From the NCBI RefSeq assembly GCF_002233755.1, contig NZ_NIFO01000006.1:62001-126000 (forward strand): a stretch of 64,000 bases of DNA, given 5' to 3'. The notes beneath the pieces were generated by a model. That model was not told where the DNA came from. It was given only the letters and a program-made list of their open reading frames with translations, and searched no databases. Made by a program: the position numbers and the translations under genes. This DNA is from Acinetobacter piscicola (GTDB lineage Bacteria; Pseudomonadota; Gammaproteobacteria; Pseudomonadales; Moraxellaceae). How positions within the stretch are numbered: position 1 is the first letter of the stretch; each line of letters opens with the position of its first letter. Below, in pieces: positions 57,487 to 64,000 of this stretch.

Positions 57487-59580
57487 ATGACTTTTGCAAA
57501 AAGTGCCCTGACACTTTCTATTTCAACAATTTTTTCAACTTTAACTTGGGCTGATACTGCGACAACAGATGCAACGGAAGCTTATACGCAGACATTAGAA
57601 ACCATTACTGTGGTCGGGCATCCACTGGTTGCTTCGAGTGCTGATTTCGGTGTGGCAGACCAAACTGTTTCACGTGAAAAATTACAGCAGGGTGGTACAA
57701 CGCTAGGTGAAGTGCTAAAAAATGAATTAGGTGTATATTCAAATACTTTCGGTGCAGGTTCAAGCCGTCCTGTGATTCGTGGTCAAGAAGGTGCACGAGT
57801 AAAAGTTACGCAAAATGCGACTGAAACCATGGATGTTTCTAGTTTATCACCAGACCATGCTGTGACTGTTGATCCTCAGTTGGCGCAAAAAATTGAAGTG
57901 ATTCGTGGGCCATCAACATTACTTTATGGTGCGGGTTCAGTGGGTGGTCTGGTCAATGTGATTGACACAAAAATTCCGACAAAAATGCCAAAAGGTGGTT
58001 ATGAAGGAAATGTTGGGCTACGGTATAACACGGGTAATGATGAGAAAATGGCGCATGCAGGAGCGACTATTGGGCTAGGTTCAAATGTTGCATTACGTGT
58101 TGAGGGCTTAAAACGTGATGCAAATGATTACATCACACCCAACTATATGGTGACAGAAGATCATGATGATCATACACATAGCACTAAACAACGTCGTGTA
58201 GGGAATACTTTTTCTGAATCGGAAAATATTAATCTAGGTTTATCATGGATGGGTGAACGTGGCTTTGCAGGGGTTTCTTATAGTCATCGTCAAGACCAGT
58301 ATGGTTTACCAGGACATAGTCATGAATATGAATCTTGCCATTTGCATGATTTAACATTGCATTGTGGTAGTCACGATGATCATTCGGGACATGACCATGA
58401 TTATGATGAAGATGAGCATGGTGCTTCAGGTCCTTGGATTGATATGAAAACAGAACGTTATGATTTCCGTTCTGAGTTAAATGATCCTTTTGTTGGATTT
58501 AAAAAATTACGTGCGCAAGCAAGTTATACCGATTATCAACACGATGAAATTGAAGGTAGTGAAGCAATGACTACTTTTAAAAGTGAAGGTTATGAAGGTC
58601 GTGTGGAATTAGTACATAATCCTGTTGCTCAATGGGAAGGTGTGTTGGGTGTTCAAGCCAGCCAACAAAAGCTTGATATTACCGGCGAAGAAGCAGTCCT
58701 TGCACCGAATAAAACTCAAAAATATAGTCTATTTGCTTTAGAGCATCGCCAATGGAATGATTTCCACTTTGAGTTAGGTACCCGTTTTGATCATCAGGAA
58801 ATTGATGTTGATTCTACACAGAAGGATTTTGATGGCCATGCATTTTCCTATTCAGGTGCGATAAATTGGGAATTTGCACCTAACTATAAATTGTCATTGC
58901 TTGGATCACATCAGGAACGTTTGCCTTTGGCACAAGAGCTCTACGCAGATGGAAAGCATTATGCAACCAATACTTATGAATTGGGGAATGACCAATTAGA
59001 CAAAGAAAAATCCAATAATGTAGAGTTGGGCTTGCACTATGATGGAGATAAACTGAGCTATCACGTGCATCTATATCATAATTGGTTCGACAATTATATT
59101 TATGCAAAAACTTTGGATCAGTATGAAAACTTCCGTTTAATCAAGTATTCACAAGACAGTGCCAAAATTTACGGTACAGAGGCTGAAGTGGCTTATCAAT
59201 TCAATGATGTCTACAAAGCAAGTTTATTTGGTGATTATGTACGAGGCAAAATTGACAATGAAAATGCACCGCGCATCCCTGCAGGGCGTTTAGGTACACG
59301 TGTAAATGCCGATTTTGATGATCATTGGTCAGGTTCTGCTGAATATTCACATGTATTTGATCAAGATAAATTTGCAGCTTATGAAACTGAAACCCAAGGC
59401 TACAATATGGTGAATGTAGGGGTTGCGTATAAATATCCGCTGGCAAATAAACAAGAAGCTAAAGTATTCTTTAATGCCAATAATTTATTGGATGAAACGG
59501 CGTATGAACACACTTCTTTCTTATCCAATATTCCACAGATGGGACGTAATTTTGTTGTTGGTGTAGATTATAAATTCTAA
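57487..59580 (+). CDS. znuD: TonB-dependent receptor, ZnuD-like (zinc uptake)
   Basis: A 697-residue outer-membrane receptor. Signal peptide (LSISTIFSTLTWADTA), plug domain (LGEVLKNELGVYSNTFGAGSSRPVIRGQEGARV, VIRGPSTLLYGAGSVGGLVNV) and a C-terminal barrel ending in VDYKF. Two extracellular-loop stretches are rich in His, Asp and Glu, near residues 225-232 and 276-311, a pattern of ZnuD zinc receptors. Together with the Zur box this strongly implies zinc uptake under zinc limitation. Confidence 0.92.
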   Translation: MTFAKSALTLSISTIFSTLTWADTATTDATEAYTQTLETITVVGHPLVASSADFGVADQTVSREKLQQGGTTLGEVLKNELGVYSNTFGAGSSRPVIRGQEGARVKVTQNATETMDVSSLSPDHAVTVDPQLAQKIEVIRGPSTLLYGAGSVGGLVNVIDTKIPTKMPKGGYEGNVGLRYNTGNDEKMAHAGATIGLGSNVALRVEGLKRDANDYITPNYMVTEDHDDHTHSTKQRRVGNTFSESENINLGLSWMGERGFAGVSYSHRQDQYGLPGHSHEYESCHLHDLTLHCGSHDDHSGHDHDYDEDEHGASGPWIDMKTERYDFRSELNDPFVGFKKLRAQASYTDYQHDEIEGSEAMTTFKSEGYEGRVELVHNPVAQWEGVLGVQASQQKLDITGEEAVLAPNKTQKYSLFALEHRQWNDFHFELGTRFDHQEIDVDSTQKDFDGHAFSYSGAINWEFAPNYKLSLLGSHQERLPLAQELYADGKHYATNTYELGNDQLDKEKSNNVELGLHYDGDKLSYHVHLYHNWFDNYIYAKTLDQYENFRLIKYSQDSAKIYGTEAEVAYQFNDVYKASLFGDYVRGKIDNENAPRIPAGRLGTRVNADFDDHWSGSAEYSHVFDQDKFAAYETETQGYNMVNVGVAYKYPLANKQEAKVFFNANNLLDETAYEHTSFLSNIPQMGRNFVVGVDYKF

Positions 59581-59663
59581 TTAATTGCTTTTATTCACCA
59601 AACCATCATTGAAAAATAAAGAGATTAGACCTAGTCTGAATATATTGGATTAGGTTTTTTCTT

Positions 59664-61127
59664 ATGCGTATCTTTAATAAAATTCATAGTAAGTTGAGTT
59701 GGTCACGACGACGTTACTTCGGCATCATCGTTGGTATATTGGCTTTAGGCTACTTGTCTTCTGCGATATATCATACTTTTAAACCCATGCCGCAAGGGTT
59801 GGATTTTACAGGTCAACTTAGACATGGCAATGTGAAGTTTATAGCGGATCAAACTTATATTGATGCGCAAGGAAAACAACAAATCGATCAGCATATTTTT
59901 GATCAAATTTTACAGCTGATAAAAGAAGCTAAAACCACCATCGTGGTTGATATGTTTTTATTCAACAGTGAAGTCGGTAACTCGAAAGTCCAACATCGGG
60001 CGCTCACTGAACAATTGACACAAGCGCTGATCAATCAAAAAGTGGTAAATCCTAATTTAGAGATCAAATTTATTACCGATCCAATTAACTCAGTATATGG
60101 TGGGCTCGCACCTGAACAATATCGTGAGCTAAGGCAGGGCGGTATTGATGTGATTGAAACCAATCTAACGCCGTTACGTGCATCAAATCCAACATGGTCT
60201 GGTTTTTGGTATCTGTGTTGTCAGAATATTGGCAACAATGCTGAAAAAGCTTGGTTGAAAAATCCATTTGGAAATCAGCCAATCACGATCCGAAGTTATC
60301 TGAATTTATTTAATTTCAAAGCCAATCATCGTAAAACCATTGTAGTAGATACAGCAGAAGGCTGGAAAGCGATTGTCACTTCTGCAAATCCACATGATGG
60401 TAGTTCACGCCATTCAAATATTGCATTGCAAGTAGAAGGTGCAACAGCAGTTGATATTTTAAAGTCTGAACAACCTGTTGCACAGATGTCGGAAGGTGAT
60501 ACACCTTTTGTGGTCGTTGGAAAATTACCTGAAAATCCGAATGATCCTCAAGTACAAGTATTAACAGAAGCCGCAATCTATAAAGCGGTTTTGAAAATGC
60601 TTGAAACAGCGCAAGCCAATGATCATATCGATTTAGCGATGTTTTATTTATCGGAACGAAAAATTATTAAAGCGCTGATCGCCGCTAAACAACAAGGTGC
60701 AAGCTTACGTATTTTGCTAGACCCCAATAAAGATGCTTTTGGTCGTCAAAAGAATGGGATTCCCAATCGTCAGGTCGCTTCAGAATTACATGATGCTGGG
60801 ATAGATGTTCGTTGGTGTAATACGCAAGGCGAACAATGTCATAGTAAAATGATCATCAAACGCAATGCACAATCTGCGGAAATGATTTTAGGTTCTGCAA
60901 ATTTCACAGCAAGAAATTTAAAAAATTATAATTTGGAAACCGATTTAAGAGTACTTGGAAATTCACAACAACACGTTTTTGTGGATGCAGAGCAGTATTT
61001 TAATTCGGCTTGGTCAAACTTGAATGGACGTCAAATGAGTGTGGATTATGCGAAATATGCAGATGATTCCAAGTTGAAATACGGGCTGTATCGTTTTATG
61101 GAGTGGAGTGGTTTGTCGACATTCTAA
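59664..61127 (+). CDS. Phospholipase D/cardiolipin synthase-like protein with a degenerate second HKD motif
   Basis: A 487-residue protein with an N-terminal membrane helix (YFGIIVGILALGYLSSAIYHTF). The first HKD motif is complete (HRKTIVVD, His222, Lys224, Asp229). The second reads HSKMIIKR (His393, Lys395), where the usual Asp is Arg400, though the following ILGSANFTARNLKNYN is normal. The second half of the active site may be altered, so activity as a phosphatidyltransferase is uncertain. It is separated from znuD by about 80 bp and may be co-transcribed. Confidence 0.85.
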   Translation: MRIFNKIHSKLSWSRRRYFGIIVGILALGYLSSAIYHTFKPMPQGLDFTGQLRHGNVKFIADQTYIDAQGKQQIDQHIFDQILQLIKEAKTTIVVDMFLFNSEVGNSKVQHRALTEQLTQALINQKVVNPNLEIKFITDPINSVYGGLAPEQYRELRQGGIDVIETNLTPLRASNPTWSGFWYLCCQNIGNNAEKAWLKNPFGNQPITIRSYLNLFNFKANHRKTIVVDTAEGWKAIVTSANPHDGSSRHSNIALQVEGATAVDILKSEQPVAQMSEGDTPFVVVGKLPENPNDPQVQVLTEAAIYKAVLKMLETAQANDHIDLAMFYLSERKIIKALIAAKQQGASLRILLDPNKDAFGRQKNGIPNRQVASELHDAGIDVRWCNTQGEQCHSKMIIKRNAQSAEMILGSANFTARNLKNYNLETDLRVLGNSQQHVFVDAEQYFNSAWSNLNGRQMSVDYAKYADDSKLKYGLYRFMEWSGLSTF

Positions 61128-61167
61128 TACCGAATTTCTCTCTAATTCACTATGCTTAATTGAGAAA

Positions 61168-61196
61168 AAACCCTTCTTTTTTAAAGAAGGGTTTTT
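61168..61196. terminator. Bidirectional terminator between convergent genes
   Basis: AAACCCTTCTTT (61168-61179) and AAAGAAGGGTTT (61183-61194) form a 12-bp stem with T-runs or A-runs on both sides. It serves both the phospholipase-D-like gene and the minus-strand gene at 61218. Confidence 0.9.
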
Positions 61197-61217
61197 ATTG
61201 ATTTAATCTTTCAAGTT

Positions 61218-61670
61218 TTAATGTTCAGGATTGGGCGGAATCATCTGATCCAAATCTTTATCAGAAATTTTATCCAATTCATGCAAATCTGTTTTAATTT
61301 TCCACTGACTTTCATCTTCAACCGGTTTAGGTAAACGTGCTTCTAACCAGTCGCATACGACATCTGGTGGAAAGTCTGCATGATTACATTGGATCACCCA
61401 TGCAAGGAATTGTTTAGCTTCACCATTCATGTAGGGTGGTGGCGAAACGGGAAGGAACTGAGTCGGTAAGCGTTCATTCTTAGAAATATAATTTAAAACA
61501 TGCCCAAGCTCTTGTACAGTTTGCCAAGCTAAAGGGTGTTCGATATTAATTTGGAATTTAAACCACCATGCTTGTTTGCCATCTGAGCCATAGCTATCAA
61601 TAAAGCTTTCTTGCACACTTGGCACTTTGCAAAAGAATTGATGTAAACGGTCAAAACTCAGTTCAGCCAC
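61218..61670 (-). CDS. Hypothetical soluble protein
   Basis: A 150-residue protein without signal peptide or membrane segment. It is Trp-rich (AWWFKFQINIEHPLAWQTV), has a small proline cluster (PVSPPPYMNG) and ends in acidic and Pro-rich sequence (MIPPNPEH). No family was recognised. It stands alone and is convergent with the phospholipase-D-like gene. Confidence 0.65.
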   Translation of the reverse strand: MAELSFDRLHQFFCKVPSVQESFIDSYGSDGKQAWWFKFQINIEHPLAWQTVQELGHVLNYISKNERLPTQFLPVSPPPYMNGEAKQFLAWVIQCNHADFPPDVVCDWLEARLPKPVEDESQWKIKTDLHELDKISDKDLDQMIPPNPEH

Positions 61671-61838
61671 AATACAGCATCCATCAGAATAAAATTATAT
61701 CTTATCAGATTGATCACTGAATTGACTCAGCTTGCTGTATAAACATAGGTATCAGGTTAAAAATTGCATATCATTTATCCATTATTTGTCTTTAATTAGG
61801 CGTTAAAATGATTCATAGCGATCAATTTGGAGGTTGAA

Positions 61839-62366
61839 ATGAAACAAGTACTCAGTTTAAGTGCATTGGCATTGATACTTTCAGGGTTTTCGATCGCTAC
61901 CTATGCTGATGGCAAGGATTGGGGTAATTACCGTAGTGTTGAGCGCCCACAAAAAAAATATCCAACGACAACGTATAAATATACAGATCAATATGGTCGT
62001 CCCATGTCACAGGAAATCCCAGTTCGTCCGCCACAGTATCATCGCCCGTATCCTCATTATCCCAACTATCCAAATCAAGGTTATCCGCAATATCCAAACC
62101 ATGGTTATCCGCAATATCCAAACCGTCCTTATCCTGTTTACCCACCGCAGAATGGTGTGACGATTATTTATAATCATCAGTTTCCAACACAGACGGAATA
62201 TCATTCAGACAGCTATGGTTATGTGAATGGGCAGGGCGGAAGTATTTCCAGCTCAGAATATACATTGATTAGTGATTGGCGTCGTTATGGGTTGCCTGCA
62301 CCACAAGTTGGTATGCATTGGATTTATGAAAATGGTCGCTATTTGCAAATCCCAAATGATCGCTAA
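61839..62366 (+). CDS. RcnB-family periplasmic protein with Pro/Tyr-rich repeats
   Basis: A 175-residue protein. A signal peptide (LSLSALALILSGFSIATYADG) is followed by a Pro/Tyr-rich linker whose DNA repeats exactly over 22 bp with a 24-bp period (62079-62100 and 62103-62124), giving GYPQYPN units. The C-terminus DWRRYGLPAPQVGMHWIYENGRYLQI is the RcnB domain, known from a nickel/cobalt homeostasis protein. ATG 61839 is used because GGAGG lies 5 bp upstream; a TTG at 61827 also opens the frame. Confidence 0.8.
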   Translation: MKQVLSLSALALILSGFSIATYADGKDWGNYRSVERPQKKYPTTTYKYTDQYGRPMSQEIPVRPPQYHRPYPHYPNYPNQGYPQYPNHGYPQYPNRPYPVYPPQNGVTIIYNHQFPTQTEYHSDSYGYVNGQGGSISSSEYTLISDWRRYGLPAPQVGMHWIYENGRYLQIPNDR

Positions 62367-62471
62367 GTAATTTATTCATATCAATATTTATTCAAAAATT
62401 ATTCTAAATTTGAGTTTTGTTCATTCATCCACATCCTGCTCTTGGTTAGAGAAGGATGTGAATTAAGAGTA

Positions 62472-62966
62472 TTAAGCCAACTCGTCATCTTCAGGGCGTG
62501 GTGTTTTACCATGAGGCAGAGTTTGTTCAGTATGTTTATCTCGAATGACCGATGGATATGTCCACGATGCGTAACGAACAATTAAAATAGCAATCGCTAA
62601 GATCAACACTGAACCCGTGATAATGATGAGGTCAATATCTGCTTTATGGTCATGTTGAATATCTGAAATCAATAATCGTGTAAGTGCAGTAATCGCAATA
62701 TAAATCAGAAAACGAACGGGCATATGATTGGTTTTAAAATAGATTCCAACCATTGCACCCAATTCTAAATAGATGAAAAGTAACAAAATATCATCAATGC
62801 TGGCATATTGTTTTACTGTTAATATTTCAATAATGGTATGCGTTGCTGACCAAGCAATCATACAACCGATGATAAACAGCGCAATATAATGAAATGCTTC
62901 AACGGCAAGATTGCCAAATTTGTCGAGGAGGTTTTCGATTTTTTCAATACGTGGGTCTTTATGCAT
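62472..62966 (-). CDS. PsiE-family membrane protein
   Basis: A 164-residue protein with four helices (YIALFIIGCMIAWSATHTII, ASIDDILLLFIYLELGAMVGIYF, VRFLIYIAITALTRLLI, LIIITGSVLILAIAILIV), typical of the phosphate-starvation-inducible PsiE family. ATG 62966 has GGAGG 5 bp upstream and is preferred over an in-frame ATG at 63023. Function unknown; the family link is by topology and LELGAMVGIYFK. Confidence 0.8.
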   Translation of the reverse strand: MHKDPRIEKIENLLDKFGNLAVEAFHYIALFIIGCMIAWSATHTIIEILTVKQYASIDDILLLFIYLELGAMVGIYFKTNHMPVRFLIYIAITALTRLLISDIQHDHKADIDLIIITGSVLILAIAILIVRYASWTYPSVIRDKHTEQTLPHGKTPRPEDDELA

Positions 62967-63113
62967 AACAGCCTCCATTTCTCTCATTTTAAAGTCAGTA
63001 AAAACTAAGCAAGTTTCATGCACATGACTGAAAAATGAAGAATTGTGAAAACTGTTTTTGATCTTTATTGATGCTATGTTAAAAGTGATTGATGGAATTT
63101 TTTAGGAAGAACG

Positions 63114-63745
63114 ATGTATCTACCGACTCATTTTAAACAAGAAAATCATTCTGAATTATTTGATTTAATTCTAAAGAATCCATTAGGAAGTCTTATGATA
63201 ATTCATGATGGTGTGATTGAAGCCAATCATATTCCTTTTGAATTAGATCATTTACATGGTGAGTTGGGTATATTGAAAGGGCATATTGCTAAATCCAATC
63301 CATTAACAGACATGATCAATCAGCCTCTGTCTGCATATGTTATTTTTCATGCAGATCAAGCTTATATTTCTCCGAATTGGTATGAGGGGAAGTTAGAGCA
63401 TCATCGTGTTGTACCGACGTGGAACTATCGTGTGGTACATGTGAAAGGAACTATTCGAAAAATTGAGGATGAAAGTTATTTGCGAGGTATTTTGGCGCGA
63501 TTGACTCGAACGCATGAAGAGCAACTCAAGAAATTCCATGGAAAATGGGTGATGCACCAAAAGATTTTATTGAAGCGCAGTTAGAACAAATTGTTGCGAT
63601 TGAAATTGAAATTGAATCGATGGTTGGAAAATTTAAAGTCAGTCAAAATAAATCTCAGGTCGATGCGACAAATATTGCAAAAGCTTTAGAAAATACAAAC
63701 CCTGAAATGGCTGAATCTATTCAAAAATATTTGCTTAAGCCATAA
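63114..63745 (+). pseudogene. PaiB-family FMN-binding regulator, frameshifted
   Basis: MYLPTHFKQENHSELFDLI and SPNWYEGKLEHHRVVPTWNY are the N-terminal and central PaiB signatures. At about 63525-63540 the frame breaks: the first frame ends after HGKWVMHQ, while PWKMGDAPKDFIEAQLEQIV and GKFKVSQNKSQVDATNI, the normal PaiB C-terminus, continue one base earlier. A single-base deletion explains it. It is either a real pseudogene or a sequencing error. A strong terminator follows. Confidence 0.85.
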
Positions 63746-63747
63746 AA

Positions 63748-63773
63748 AAACGCCTGATGATCAGGCGTTTTTT
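63748..63773. terminator. Bidirectional terminator after the PaiB-family gene
   Basis: AAACGCCTGA / TCAGGCGTTT around a 3-base loop, with seven A before and six T after. It lies between convergent genes (PaiB on +, acyl-CoA dehydrogenase on -). Confidence 0.93.
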
Positions 63774-63787
63774 AGAATGACGAACGA

Positions 63788-64000
63788 TTAAGATTGAGTT
63801 GTAAAATAATCTTCGCTGAAATTCATGATCACTTCTGAACCTGCTTTGATTTTAGCAACACGTGCATGTAAATCAGGCAAGATACGTTGAATGAAGTAAT
63901 GTGTAAGTGCTAACTTGTCTTGATAGAATTGACCTTCTTTAGACTTCGCAGCATTGGCAATACGTGCAAACATATAAGCGAAGCTTAATAAGCCTACAGC
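63788..64000 (-). CDS. Acyl-CoA dehydrogenase, C-terminal end (partial)
   Basis: Only the last 70 residues are in the window; the frame continues past the right edge (AVGLLSFAYMFARIANAAK). The sequence, ending HARVAKIKAGSEVIMNFSEDYF, matches the C-terminal helical extension of large acyl-CoA dehydrogenases. The N-terminal catalytic part is outside the window. Confidence 0.75.
   Translation of the reverse strand, partial: AVGLLSFAYMFARIANAAKSKEGQFYQDKLALTHYFIQRILPDLHARVAKIKAGSEVIMNFSEDYFTTQS

Noticed and set aside
62007..62204. Reverse-strand frame inside the RcnB-type gene
   Set aside because: It is a mirror of the Pro/Tyr repeats on the coding strand and has no start signal.

Overview
The window looks like chromosomal DNA from an Acinetobacter-type gammaproteobacterium. 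It is AT-rich, it carries a single-chain (monomeric) NADP isocitrate dehydrogenase, and an outer-core-type glycosyltransferase block sits between ilvE and aspS, the position where Acinetobacter keeps its lipooligosaccharide outer-core (OC) locus. The genus is inferred from gene content and order; no rRNA is present.

Region 1 (1-15366, all + strand) is the 3' part of an aryl-polyene (APE) pigment/lipid cluster and runs off the left edge. It encodes a COG4648 membrane protein, an AMP ligase fused to a hot-dog dehydratase, a GT2 glycosyltransferase, an acyltransferase, an aromatic amino acid ammonia-lyase, a thioesterase, a LolA-like carrier, an MMPL exporter, a halogenase-like flavoprotein, a DUF3261 lipoprotein, ketosynthase / dehydratase / ketoreductase / ketosynthase, a small secreted protein and an Sfp-type phosphopantetheinyl transferase. 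Genes overlap or nearly touch, so this is one operon. The lyase and ligase would supply the aryl starter, the KS/KR/DH set would extend it, and the LolA/MMPL/lipoprotein set would move it to the outer membrane. The two dehydratase subunits have complementary active-site residues: one has the His, the other the Glu. A roughly 220-bp imperfect palindrome separates this operon from the next, convergent one.

Region 2 (15651-25476) is mostly core: tgt-yajC-secD-secF (tRNA modification and Sec translocation), small uncharacterised genes (a secreted or anchored protein, a DUF4303 protein, a LemA protein with a two-helix membrane partner), queA, and a tRNA-Leu(CAA) with a clear promoter and terminator.

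Region 3 (about 25.5-34.7 kb) is an accessory block next to the tRNA: an exported amidohydrolase, an acyl-CoA synthetase, an AraC-type regulator, a FadL-type outer-membrane channel, long gene-poor stretches with decayed frames, and an internally deleted IS3-family transposase.

Region 4 (34.7-42.6 kb) is core metabolism: icd, a soluble histidine kinase, glnE and ilvE.

Region 5 (42.7-54.5 kb) is the presumed OC locus: UDP-GlcA epimerase and ugd for the sugar precursor, then eight glycosyltransferase-like, Stealth-family or unassigned genes on both strands, one decayed gene, a late acyltransferase of the LpxL/LpxM family and a small membrane protein, ending at aspS.

Region 6 (56.5-64 kb) holds a DUF4184 membrane protein, a ZnuD-like zinc TonB receptor behind a near-perfect Zur box, a phospholipase-D-family protein with one degenerate HKD motif, a RcnB-type periplasmic protein, a PsiE-family membrane protein, a frameshifted PaiB-family gene and the C-terminal end of an acyl-CoA dehydrogenase. 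No CRISPR array, rRNA or intact transposon was seen.
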